Positions 16,284-24,065 of a DNA stretch of 64,000 nt are shown here, one piece after another. The position numbers and the translations under genes were made by a program. The stretch is taken from assembly GCF_001579845.1 (NCBI RefSeq), contig NZ_CP007440.1, positions 2,484,001 to 2,548,000 on the forward strand, given 5' to 3'. Under the pieces are notes generated by a model. The model was not told the DNA's origin and did not search any database. It saw nothing but the letters and a program-made list of their open reading frames with translations. The stretch comes from Rhodoplanes sp. Z2-YC6860. GTDB lineage: Bacteria; Pseudomonadota; Alphaproteobacteria; Rhizobiales; Xanthobacteraceae. Position 1 is the stretch's first letter, and each line of letters starts with the position of its first letter.

Positions 16284-16919
16284 TCAGGCGGACGGGGCGA
16301 GGAGCTGCACTGCCGTGCGGATCAACTCGGGCAGGTTCTTGGCGCCGAGCTTCTGCCGAAGCTGCGCGCAGAGGTTGACCACGGTCTTGTAGCTGACGTT
16401 CAACGTTTCGGCGATGCCGCCATAAGGCTTGCCTTGGGCGAGCAGTGCCAGCACCTCCATCTCGCGCGGCGTCAGGTCCTTGAGCGGGCTGCCGCCGGAG
16501 CCGGTGCCGACGAGGGCCACCTGCATGGCCAGTTCATTGCTGAGGTGGGGCGTGCCGGCGCGTACCTTTTCGAAGGCCTCGACGAACTCCTCCGACGAGG
16601 TGTCCTTGATCACATAGCCGGTGGCGCCGGCCTCGAGCGCGCGCGCCACGATGGTCGGGTCGCTGTGCATGCTGAATACGAGAATCCGCGCCCGCGCGTT
16701 GCGCGACTTGATCCGGCGGATGAGCGCGAGCCCGCCGAGGCCTTTGCCCTGCATGGCGAGATCGATGACCACCACGTCGGGCTTGTTACGGCAATAGCTG
16801 CGATACCCCGACACGGCGTCGCGGGCCTCGAGCACGGTCTCGACGCGCGCGTCTTCCAGGATGCGGCGGCAGCCTTGCAGCACGATCGGGTGATCGTCGA
16901 TGATCAGAACGCTGGTCAC
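16284..16919 (-). CDS. NarL/LuxR-family response regulator
   Basis: 211 residues from GTG 16919, whose GTGA overlaps the kinase stop codon; the frame continues upstream but only as shadow of the kinase gene. The receiver domain has acidic pocket D8-D9, phospho-acceptor D53 (VVVIDLAMQGKG) and a conserved K in VIKDTSSEE. The C-terminal LuxR helix-turn-helix is LTPREMEVLALLAQGKPYGGIAETLNVSYKTV. It acts with the kinase encoded immediately upstream, and the likely targets are the receptor gene that follows and the nearby PQQ/alcohol genes. Confidence 0.92.
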   Translation of the reverse strand: MTSVLIIDDHPIVLQGCRRILEDARVETVLEARDAVSGYRSYCRNKPDVVVIDLAMQGKGLGGLALIRRIKSRNARARILVFSMHSDPTIVARALEAGATGYVIKDTSSEEFVEAFEKVRAGTPHLSNELAMQVALVGTGSGGSPLKDLTPREMEVLALLAQGKPYGGIAETLNVSYKTVVNLCAQLRQKLGAKNLPELIRTAVQLLAPSA

Positions 16920-18373
16920 GATTGGCCGTCGCGCTCCTGATCCGCATGCGCAAGCGGGATGCGGACGCCCACGGCAGTGCCGCGTCCGCTCTCGCTTTCG
17001 ATGACGCATGTGCCGCCCAGCGCCTCGACGCGCTCCTGCATGCCGAGCCGGCCGAAGCCGAGCGGCTGCGACGGATCGATGCCGCGGCCGTCGTCGCGGA
17101 TGGTCAGCGAAAGCGCGTCGGCTGTCGCCGCGACCTGGACGTCGACGCTTTTGGCGCCGGCGTGTTTCATCGCGTTGGTCAGGCTTTCCTGGACGCAACG
17201 ATAGACGGTGAGGTCGATGGAATCGCCGTAGCCGCTTTTGAGGCCGGTTTCGGAAAACGAGAACTTGAGCTGCGGATGCTGCCGGGCGCGTTCACGAATG
17301 AGCTCTGACAGCACGTTTTCCAGCGGCACATGGCCGAGCGCCATGGGGCGCAGGCGGTTCAAAAGATTCCGGTTGGTCGCCTGCATATGCTCGATCAGTG
17401 TCTGCATCTCGCTCAGGCGGTTCTTGGCAGCGTCGCTGGTCTTGCCGACTGAAGTCATGGCGGAACTGACCATCGCTTTCAGTCCGAACAGGCTCGGCCC
17501 GACTTCGTCGTGAAGTTCGAGTGCAATGTTGCGGCGCTCGTCGTCCTGCACCGTGATGAGCCGGCGATTGAGCGTGCGGTTTTCCGCCTGCAAGCCGTTC
17601 AGCGCCTCAGCCAGAGCGTTGAAGCGCGCCGTGATCGTGGCGAATTCGGCGGCTTCAGGCGGCGGCAGCCGGACCTCGTAATTGCGGCGCTCGAGGTCTG
17701 CAAGGCCCGAGGCCAGCCGCGCCACCGGTTCCAGCACGCGGCCGAACAGGAGATAAAGGAGTCCAATGCCTGCGGCGTTGAGCGTGAGCGCGATCAACCC
17801 CAGCGCCGCGGTGTGTTCCCAGGCCTCGGCGATTTCGTCTTTCGGCTCGCCGGTGACGATCACCGAGCCGATCCGGCGGCCTTTGATCTGGACGGGAAAT
17901 TCATGCCGCTCCACCGGCACCGCCATCAGCGCCGCAAACCAGGCCGGCGCGTCGGGGCGTTCATCGCCACGGGCGCCATCCGCGGGCTCGTTGAGTCTCA
18001 CGACATTGCCTGCGAGATCATGCACGGCGATCCGGACATGGCGCAGAAACCGAAGCTGCAGCGGCAGATTTTGCAGGATGCGCTCGGCCGGCACATCCTC
18101 CTGCATCTGGATGCTTTCCTGCACCAGCAGATCGGCAAGCTTCATCGACGAGGCGACTTCGACCTGCACCGAGGTCCGGGTCTGGAAGATGATGACGCCG
18201 CAGGCCGCGACGGCCGCAATCAGATCGATCAGCAGGATCGTGATCAGGAGTTGGGCGCGGACCGAGCGCCGCCGCCACAAAAGATCGCCAAGTGCGATGC
18301 GCGGACGCGACGCATTCGCGGCCGTGCCGATGGGCGCGGCTGGGGCAATGGCGATGCCGTTGTCGACGCTCAT
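16916..18373 (-). CDS. HisKA_3-type sensor histidine kinase
   Basis: 485 residues. Membrane segments at about 40-63 and 188-210 enclose a periplasmic sensor domain of about 120 residues. A HAMP-like linker follows, then the dimerisation/phosphoacceptor helix with H288 (ERRNIALELHDEVGPSLFGLK) and an ATPase domain (ESLTNAMKHAGAK; IRDDGRGIDPSQPLGFGRLGMQERV). This NarX/UhpB-type kinase is translationally coupled to its response regulator. The gene is divergent from the pentapeptide-repeat gene. Kinase/regulator pairs next to pentapeptide-repeat genes occur in ped alcohol-oxidation loci, from memory, where one pair senses lanthanides. Confidence 0.92.
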   Translation of the reverse strand: MSVDNGIAIAPAAPIGTAANASRPRIALGDLLWRRRSVRAQLLITILLIDLIAAVAACGVIIFQTRTSVQVEVASSMKLADLLVQESIQMQEDVPAERILQNLPLQLRFLRHVRIAVHDLAGNVVRLNEPADGARGDERPDAPAWFAALMAVPVERHEFPVQIKGRRIGSVIVTGEPKDEIAEAWEHTAALGLIALTLNAAGIGLLYLLFGRVLEPVARLASGLADLERRNYEVRLPPPEAAEFATITARFNALAEALNGLQAENRTLNRRLITVQDDERRNIALELHDEVGPSLFGLKAMVSSAMTSVGKTSDAAKNRLSEMQTLIEHMQATNRNLLNRLRPMALGHVPLENVLSELIRERARQHPQLKFSFSETGLKSGYGDSIDLTVYRCVQESLTNAMKHAGAKSVDVQVAATADALSLTIRDDGRGIDPSQPLGFGRLGMQERVEALGGTCVIESESGRGTAVGVRIPLAHADQERDGQS

Positions 18374-18455
18374 GCGTCCGGACTATGCTCCGAGTTCATT
18401 CGTTGGCGCGATGATCGGCCGGACGTGCATCGGACACAAGTGGAAGCTTTCGCGC

Positions 18456-19277
18456 ATGCGTGAGGTTCTGAGGGGGCTGCTGACTGCGGCGGCGCTGGTC
18501 TGGCCGGCAAATGTTGCGATGTCGGCTGACGATGTCGAAACCTTCCTCAGCGGAACCGTAAAGGCCTGCGTCGAATGCGATCTGTCCGGCCGCGATCTCC
18601 ACGAGCAAGACCTCAAGCGAAGCAAGCTTGATCGTGCGAAGCTCCATGGCGCCGACCTTTCCAACGCGAGCCTGTTCCGGGCGTCGCTCGTACGTGCCGA
18701 TCTGTCGGGCGCGAAGCTGCCAGGCGCGAATCTGAATCTGGTCGATGCAAAGTGGGCCGATCTCACCAAGGCGGTGCTCGCCGGCACGCTGCTTTACGAG
18801 GCTGACCTGTCGGGCGCGAATCTGAGCGACGCCGATCTGCGCGGCGCCTACCTGGGCCGCTCCAAGCTGAACCAGGCCAATCTCACCGGCGCCAATCTCC
18901 GCTCGGCGGACCTCCGTGCGGCCCGGCTCGCGGGCGCGACGCTGACCGGCGCCGATCTCCGCGGCGCGCGCCTCGACAAGCAGAATCTCCGAGGCATGGA
19001 CCTTCAGGGCATCAATTTCGCGATGGCCGACATGGTCGAAACGGATTTCACGGGCGCCGACCTTCGCGGCGCGACGCTCGCCGGCGTCAATCTGTTCGGT
19101 GCCAATTTTCACGGAGCCGATCTGCGCGGCGCCAATCTCGAAGGCGCCAATCTCACCAATGCGATCCTGAGCGAGGCGCAGACCGAGGGCGCAAAATTTG
19201 AGGCGGCCATCATGCCCGATGGCCGCCGCTCAGAACCTGAAAAACAGCAGAAAAATCAGAATTCGGCCGGGAGATAG
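18456..19277 (+). CDS. Exported pentapeptide-repeat protein
   Basis: 273 residues. A signal peptide (MREVLRGLLTAAALVWPANVAMSA) is followed by a short Cys-containing segment (VKACVECDLSGRDL) and roughly 40 tandem A(D/N)LXX pentapeptides (ADLSGANLSDADLRGAYL and so on), predicting a right-handed quadrilateral beta-helix in the periplasm. I chose ATG 18456 over ATG 18411 for the better signal peptide. Function unknown. It recurs next to PQQ-alcohol regulatory genes. Its 3' end overlaps convergent pqqA by 22 bp. Confidence 0.88.
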   Translation: MREVLRGLLTAAALVWPANVAMSADDVETFLSGTVKACVECDLSGRDLHEQDLKRSKLDRAKLHGADLSNASLFRASLVRADLSGAKLPGANLNLVDAKWADLTKAVLAGTLLYEADLSGANLSDADLRGAYLGRSKLNQANLTGANLRSADLRAARLAGATLTGADLRGARLDKQNLRGMDLQGINFAMADMVETDFTGADLRGATLAGVNLFGANFHGADLRGANLEGANLTNAILSEAQTEGAKFEAAIMPDGRRSEPEKQQKNQNSAGR

Positions 19278-19333
19278 CCGTTGATCTCGAGGCCGACGCA
19301 GATTTCGACGAGAGTAGGGGTGGTCCAGGTCAT
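19256..19333 (-). CDS. pqqA: PqqA, precursor peptide of pyrroloquinoline quinone
   Basis: A 25-codon gene. It has the family hallmarks: an N-terminal W-T-T-P, the segment EICVGLEINGYLPAEF, and the E16-x3-Y20 pair whose glutamate and tyrosine are cross-linked to make PQQ. The alphaproteobacterial form I recall also has an EICVG(M/L)E core. A perfect GGAGG (19341-19345) lies 7 nt before the ATG, and a sigma70-like promoter is further upstream. No pqqB, C, D or E follows; the downstream neighbour is the convergent pentapeptide-repeat gene, which it overlaps by 22 bp. The maturation genes must lie elsewhere. Confidence 0.93.
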   Translation of the reverse strand: MTWTTPTLVEICVGLEINGYLPAEF

Positions 19334-19360
19334 GTCGTTTCCTCCGTGAATAGCAGCCGC

Positions 19361-19388
19361 ATATTAGCACAACGCCGCGTTTATTCAA
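19361..19388 (-). promoter_or_regulatory. Sigma70-like promoter of pqqA
   Basis: On the minus strand TTGAAT (19383-19388) and TAATAT (19361-19366) are separated by 16 nt, close to the -35/-10 consensus. Transcription would start near 19354, leaving a leader of about 20 nt that carries the GGAGG of pqqA. The -35 overlaps the stop codon of the upstream Bug gene, so pqqA can be expressed independently. Confidence 0.65.
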
Positions 19389-20337
19389 TTTTGATCGTGG
19401 CCGCCTGGATGACGGCTTTCCATTTCTCGGTCTCGCCGCGTAGAAATTCGACCACCACGTCCGGCGATCCGCCGGTGGGCACCGCCCCAAGTTTTTCGAT
19501 CTTCTCTTTCAGCACCGGCTCGGCAACCGCCTGATCGATCTCGCGATTGAGGCGGGCAACGATGTCTTTCGGCGTTCCGGCGGGCGCCAGCACCACGAGC
19601 CAACTCGCCATTTCGACGTCGGGAATGCCTGCCTCCACATTGTTGGGCACATCGGGCAATGCGGGCGCCCGGGCCTTGCCCGTCACGGCCAGCGCCTTCA
19701 GCGTGCCCGATGTGACGAAGCTCATCACGCCGGGTGCCGTATCGATCGTGAACTGGATGTTGCCGGCCATCAGGTCCTGCAGCATCGGCGCGCTGCCGCG
19801 ATAGGGCACGTGCTGGGCCTTGAGCCCGGTTTTCATCGCGAGCAGAGTGCCGCCGAGGTGCCCGGTCGAGCCCAATCCTGCGCTGCCGAAGTTCGCGCCG
19901 TCCGGCCGTGCCTTCATCTTCGTCAGAAAATCCGAGGTCGTGGTCACGCCAAGTGTGGGGCTGACCACCAGAACGCTGGGCACCGATGCGATATAGGCGA
20001 CCGGCGCGAACGCGGTCGCCGTGTCGAACGGCATGCGGCTGTACATGAACTGGTTCATCACCGCCTGGCCCGGCGTGGCCATCAGTATCGTGTAACCGTC
20101 GGCAGGCGCTTTCGCGACGAGCGCCGCGCCGGTGTTGCCGCCGGCGCCGGCGACGTTCTCGATAACGACAGGCTTGCCGATCCGAGCCGCGAGGCGCTCG
20201 CCGACCAGGCGCGCGGCAACATCGGTGGTGCCGCCGGCCGCATAGCCCACAACCATGCGAATGGGCTGGTCGGGCCAGGCCTGTGCATTGGACATTGCCG
20301 CGACGAAGAACGCGCCCGCGAGCGCAATCAATCGCAT
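19381..20337 (-). CDS. Bug/TctC-family periplasmic receptor
   Basis: 318 residues from the ATG at 20337, which has GGAGGAAATACC just upstream; the frame runs on to 20574 as shadow. Signal peptide MRLIALAGAFFVAAMSNAQA, then WPDQPIRMVVGYAAGGTTDVAARLV and GAGGNTGAALVAKAPADGYTILMA, as in Bug proteins. It has no membrane partners nearby. It lies downstream of the alpha/beta-hydrolase gene on the same strand, and the two are probably one operon. Ligand is presumably a carboxylate. Confidence 0.9.
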   Translation of the reverse strand: MRLIALAGAFFVAAMSNAQAWPDQPIRMVVGYAAGGTTDVAARLVGERLAARIGKPVVIENVAGAGGNTGAALVAKAPADGYTILMATPGQAVMNQFMYSRMPFDTATAFAPVAYIASVPSVLVVSPTLGVTTTSDFLTKMKARPDGANFGSAGLGSTGHLGGTLLAMKTGLKAQHVPYRGSAPMLQDLMAGNIQFTIDTAPGVMSFVTSGTLKALAVTGKARAPALPDVPNNVEAGIPDVEMASWLVVLAPAGTPKDIVARLNREIDQAVAEPVLKEKIEKLGAVPTGGSPDVVVEFLRGETEKWKAVIQAATIKIE

Positions 20338-20366
20338 GGTATTTCCTCCCGGCGCCGCTCGCATCA

Positions 20367-21200
20367 TCACTGCGGCAGCGTTTTGATCCATTGCACGAGT
20401 GCGTCGACCACGGCCTTCGGCTGCTCGGGGATCAGCGCGTGGCTCGCGTTCGGAATCACCGCGATCGTCACGCGCTGGCCGAACTCGTCCTTCATCTCGT
20501 TGCGCTTCGATTCCGGCTTGAACGGATCGTTCGCGGCCTGAAGTTCCAGCAACGGCGCGGTGCCGCCGGCCCACCAGTCGCTCTGCTTGACCGCCGCGAC
20601 GGCGGCCCGCTGGCTGTCGCGGATGTCCGGATGCCAGCCCTTGAGCCAGACCGTCGCGTCGTGGCCCGGCGCGAAGAACGCAAAGCGCAGCGCTTCCAGA
20701 CGCTTCTCGTCGGGCAACGACAGATTGCCCGCGTTGGTCACGGCGGTGGACAGTTCCGGCGGATATTGTTTCGAGGCCGCGGCCGCGATCACCACGCCGC
20801 GCACGAGACCCGGATAGTCCGTGGCGGTCATCCGCGCCACCCAGTTGCCGTAGGCGTGTCCGACGATCACCGCCTTGCCGCCGCCATGCGCCTTCACGGT
20901 TTCGGCGATGTCGCGCGCAAAGTCATGCAGCGTGATGCCGGTCATCGGGCCTTTGCTGTTGCCGATGCCGCGCGGCTTTGGCCGCAGCACGCTGAAGCCT
21001 GCCGCCGCGAGTCCTTCGGCAACCTCGTCGTAATCGTCGGAGTCGCGCGCGAGCGAGGGCAGCAGCACGATTGCCGGACCGCGGCCGTCGATGACGACGT
21101 CGATCTGGACGTCGTTATAACGGACGACTTCACTGCGGCGTTCGCTGGCCATGGCGGTGCCCGAGATGCAGAGCGCGATGGCTGCCGCAAGCAATTTCAT
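20367..21200 (-). CDS. Exported alpha/beta-hydrolase-fold protein lacking the nucleophile serine
   Basis: 277 residues from ATG 21200 (signal peptide MKLLAAAIALCISGTAMA); ATGs at 21239 and 21257 are alternatives. The fold is clear (GPAIVLLPSLARDSDDYDEV; SVLRPKPRGIGNSKG; PNASHALIPEQP with the catalytic-position His). The nucleophile elbow, however, reads GHAYG instead of G-x-S-x-G: the codon is GCC (Ala). It is therefore probably not a classical serine hydrolase. It could be a binding protein or use a different mechanism. It is 29 bp upstream of the Bug gene. Confidence 0.82.
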   Translation of the reverse strand: MKLLAAAIALCISGTAMASERRSEVVRYNDVQIDVVIDGRGPAIVLLPSLARDSDDYDEVAEGLAAAGFSVLRPKPRGIGNSKGPMTGITLHDFARDIAETVKAHGGGKAVIVGHAYGNWVARMTATDYPGLVRGVVIAAAASKQYPPELSTAVTNAGNLSLPDEKRLEALRFAFFAPGHDATVWLKGWHPDIRDSQRAAVAAVKQSDWWAGGTAPLLELQAANDPFKPESKRNEMKDEFGQRVTIAVIPNASHALIPEQPKAVVDALVQWIKTLPQ

Positions 21201-21240
21201 CGAGAAAACGGCCACGTTCGCCCCCGGATTGCGTGACATT

Positions 21241-21252
21241 GACCTATAGGTC
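21241..21252. promoter_or_regulatory. Perfect 12-bp palindrome in a divergent promoter region
   Basis: GACCTATAGGTC lies between the hydrolase gene (minus) and the CaiB/BaiF gene (plus), where a regulator controlling both could bind. The flanking bases extend partial symmetry (TTGACCTATAGGTCAG). The binding protein is unknown; the HutC/GntR regulator encoded at 26187 is one candidate. Confidence 0.45.
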
Positions 21253-21345
21253 AGCATTATGACATATCGCGTGTCAACAAGGGCCGCGTCGCCCGCGAAA
21301 GCGGCGCCGTCATTCGCCTCGAAAATCGCAAACAGGCAGGATCAG

Positions 21346-22533
21346 ATGGCCGGTCCGTTGTCGCATGTGCGCGTGCTCGATCTCAGCCGCATCATGGCCG
21401 GGCCGTGGGCCGGCCAGGTGCTGGCCGATCTTGGCGCCGACGTCATCAAGGTCGAGCGGCCCGGCGCGGGCGACGACACGCGAAGCTGGGGCCCGCCGTT
21501 TTTGTCCGATCCATCCGGCAAGCCCACCAAGGAGGCCGGCTATTATCTGTCGGTCAATCGCGGCAAGCGTTCCATCACGCTCGATCTCGACAAGCCCGAG
21601 GGGCAGGCGATCGTGCGCGCGATTGCGGCACGCTCCGACATCGTGCTGGAGAACTTCAAGGTCGGTACGCTCAAGCGCTTCGGGCTCGATTATGAGAGCC
21701 TGAAGGCTGTCAATCCGAAGATCATCTACTGCTCGATCACCGGCTTCGGTCAGACCGGGCCGAAGCGCGACGCCGCGGCTTACGACTTCATGATCCAGGC
21801 CATGGGCGGCCTGATGAGCGTGACCGGCGAGCGCGACGGCATGCCAGGCGCTGGGCCGCAGAAGGTCGGCGTGCCGATCGTCGATCTCATGACCGGCATG
21901 TACGCGGCGGTCGGCGTGCTTGCGGCGCTGGCGCGGCGCAACGAGACCGGGCAGGGCGACTACATCGATCTGGCGATGCTCGACGTGCAGTCGGCGTTTC
22001 TCGCCAACCAGGCGATGAACTGGCTGGTCTCGGGCAACACGCCGAAGCGCGGCGGCAACCGGCATCCCAATATCCAGCCGCAGGACGTGTTCCCCTGCGC
22101 CGACGGCTTCGTGGCGCTGGCGGTGGGGAATGACGGGCAGTTCGCCAAGCTCGCGGAGATTCTGGGACACGCCGAATGGTCGCGCGACGAGCGCTTCGCG
22201 ACCAATCCGGCGCGTGTGCGCAACCACCCGGTGCTCGATCCGCTGTTGCGCGCCGAGTTCGCCAAGCGCTCGCGCGCCGAGCTTGCGGCCGCACTCGAAG
22301 CCGCCGGCGTGCCGTGCTCGCCGATCAACACGGTGCCTGAGGTGTTCGCGGAGCCGCAGCTTCAGCACCGCAAGATGCTGCGCGAACTGCCGCATCCCAC
22401 GGGTGGCCGCGTGCCGCAGGTGGTGAGCCCGTTGAATTTCGCCAATGCGCAGCTCGCCTTCGATCGCGCGCCGCCGCTGCTCGGCCAGCACACCGATGAA
22501 GTCCTGCGTGAATTTGGCTTGGAGAAATCCTGA
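21346..22533 (+). CDS. CaiB/BaiF (family III) CoA-transferase
   Basis: 395 residues from ATG 21346; the frame is open from ATG 21259 but the extra residues are low in family character. N-terminal GPLSHVRVLDLSRIMAGPWAGQVLADLGADVIKVERPGAGD is diagnostic. The region around PKRDAAAYDFMIQAMGGLMSVTG holds the catalytic aspartate of the family. It transfers CoA between carboxylic acids. It starts an operon with a CMD-family protein and an enoyl-CoA hydratase, so it probably activates an acid for beta-oxidation-like breakdown. Confidence 0.93.
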   Translation: MAGPLSHVRVLDLSRIMAGPWAGQVLADLGADVIKVERPGAGDDTRSWGPPFLSDPSGKPTKEAGYYLSVNRGKRSITLDLDKPEGQAIVRAIAARSDIVLENFKVGTLKRFGLDYESLKAVNPKIIYCSITGFGQTGPKRDAAAYDFMIQAMGGLMSVTGERDGMPGAGPQKVGVPIVDLMTGMYAAVGVLAALARRNETGQGDYIDLAMLDVQSAFLANQAMNWLVSGNTPKRGGNRHPNIQPQDVFPCADGFVALAVGNDGQFAKLAEILGHAEWSRDERFATNPARVRNHPVLDPLLRAEFAKRSRAELAAALEAAGVPCSPINTVPEVFAEPQLQHRKMLRELPHPTGGRVPQVVSPLNFANAQLAFDRAPPLLGQHTDEVLREFGLEKS

Positions 22534-23135
22534 TGGGGCGCCTGCATTTCCCTTCGGTCGAGGAGATGACCGCCGAACAGCGTGACGTCCACGACGAGAT
22601 CGTGAACGGCGTGCGCGGCAAGCTGGTCGGGCCATTGCGCGCCGTGATCCATAGCCCGGACCTGGCGCGACGCTGGTCGCGGCTCGGCGAATATCTGCGC
22701 TTCTCGACGGTGCTGCCGAAGAAGCTCAATGAACTGGCCATCATTGTCACCGGCCGGCGCTGGAACAGCCAGATCGAGTTTCATATCCATTCCGAAGCCG
22801 CGAAGGCAGCAGGCATCGATCCGGCCTGCATCGAGGCCATTCGTCTGGCGCAGCCGCCGGCGTTCGCCGACGAAGCCGAGGCCGAGGTCTACGAGTTTGC
22901 GCGTCAGCTGCAACAGACCGGCACGGTCGAACCCTCGCTCTATGCCGCGGTGAAGGCGCGCCATGGCGAGCGCGGCGTGGTCGAGCTCACCGGCGTGATC
23001 GGTTACTACACGATGGTGTCGATGACGCTGAACGTCCATGAAATTCCGCTGCCGGATGGCGCGAAGCCCCCGCTCGCGCCGCCGCCCGGCGGCGGGCTGA
23101 CGAACCTGCCGGCGTGCAAACCGAGGAGCGCGTAA
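22533..23135 (+). CDS. Carboxymuconolactone decarboxylase (CMD)-family protein
   Basis: 200 residues. The central part (HSPDLARRWSRLGEYLRFSTVLPKKLNELAIIVTGRRWNSQIEFHIHSEAAKAAGI) is the CMD/AhpD-like helical domain, without the CxxC of AhpD. A proline/glycine-rich tail (KPPLAPPPGGGLTNLP) follows. Its start overlaps the CoA-transferase stop by 1 nt and its stop overlaps the hydratase start, so the three genes are translationally coupled. The reaction is unknown; such proteins often accompany acyl-CoA catabolic operons. Confidence 0.85.
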   Translation: MGRLHFPSVEEMTAEQRDVHDEIVNGVRGKLVGPLRAVIHSPDLARRWSRLGEYLRFSTVLPKKLNELAIIVTGRRWNSQIEFHIHSEAAKAAGIDPACIEAIRLAQPPAFADEAEAEVYEFARQLQQTGTVEPSLYAAVKARHGERGVVELTGVIGYYTMVSMTLNVHEIPLPDGAKPPLAPPPGGGLTNLPACKPRSA

Positions 23136-23908
23136 TGACCGGGACCTACGAGTGCTTCAAGGTTGAGGTGTCGGATTACGTCGCGACGGTGATGCTCGCG
23201 CGTCCGCCGGTGAACGCGCAGAATCGCAAGTTCCGCGAAGAGATCGTGACGATCTTCGATGAACTCAGCGATCGTTCGGACGTGCGCACCGTGGTTCTGA
23301 CCGGCGAGGGCAAGACCTTCTCGGCCGGCGCCGACCTGAAGGAGCGGCCGACGCTCGGCGAAGCCGGCGCCTATCCGAAGCACAACCGCCTGGTGCGCGA
23401 GAGCTTCAACGCCGTGCTGGAATGCGAGAAGCCGGTGGTCTGCGCGATCAACGGCGCGGCGATCGGTGCGGGCTGCGTGCTGGCGCTCTGCTGCGACATC
23501 CTGATCGCGAGCGAGCAGGGCTATCTCGCGATGACCGAGGTCGATGTCGGGCTTGCCGGCGGCGTCAGCCACGTGCGGCGGTTCTTTCGCGAGTCCGACG
23601 CACGGCTGTTGATCTACACGGCACGCCGGATTCCCGGGCCGGAACTGTTGCGGATGAATGTTGTATCAGCCTGCGTGCCGGCCGATGCGCTTGCGCAAAC
23701 CGCGCGCGGCATCGCGCTGGAAATCGCGTCGAAGAGCCCGATGGCGGTTCGCGCCGCGAAGCGCTCGTTCAATGTGACCGAGGATCTGCCGCTGCGTGAC
23801 GCCTACCGCTTCGAGCAGTCGCAGACTGTTGCGCTCGCGTCGAGCGACGAGACCAAAGAGGCGCAACGCGCCTTCGCGGAGAAGCGGAAGCCAGTTTTTA
23901 AGAGTTGA
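23135..23908 (+). CDS. Enoyl-CoA hydratase/isomerase family protein
   Basis: 257 residues from ATG 23135 (1-nt overlap with the previous gene), the standard crotonase length. The oxyanion-hole elements are FSAGADLKE (residues 62-70) and CAINGAAIGAGCVLALCCD (103-121). E135 in AMTEVDVGLAGGV matches the first catalytic glutamate of crotonases. The second glutamate is less clear in RRIPGPELLRMNVVS. It probably hydrates an enoyl-CoA made from the acid activated by the upstream CoA-transferase. Confidence 0.9.
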   Translation: MTGTYECFKVEVSDYVATVMLARPPVNAQNRKFREEIVTIFDELSDRSDVRTVVLTGEGKTFSAGADLKERPTLGEAGAYPKHNRLVRESFNAVLECEKPVVCAINGAAIGAGCVLALCCDILIASEQGYLAMTEVDVGLAGGVSHVRRFFRESDARLLIYTARRIPGPELLRMNVVSACVPADALAQTARGIALEIASKSPMAVRAAKRSFNVTEDLPLRDAYRFEQSQTVALASSDETKEAQRAFAEKRKPVFKS

Positions 23909-23926
23909 GGCAACGGCGCTCTCGAT

Positions 23927-24033
23927 CCGTCATCCTGAGGTGCCCGCTGAAAGCGGGCCTCGAAGGATGCGGCCCCGAAATCCCGGGCCGTCGCCCTTCG
24001 AGGCTCGCTTCGCTCGCACCTCAGGGTGACGGG
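23927..24033. repeat. Dispersed palindromic repeat, copy B
   Basis: The same family as 8970-9075, in the opposite orientation. It begins CCGTCATCCTGAGGTGC and ends CACCTCAGGGTGACGG. It lies in the convergent gap between the enoyl-CoA hydratase gene and a Bug receptor gene, and its hairpins could help end transcription from both sides. Confidence 0.9.
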
Positions 24034-24065
24034 GTAAGAGTTTTATTCGCTGCAACTATGCGAAG

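Noticed and set aside
19256-21000. Search for pqqB, C, D or E next to pqqA
   Set aside because: The neighbours are a Bug receptor and a pentapeptide-repeat protein; no radical-SAM or PqqC-like protein occurs in the window.
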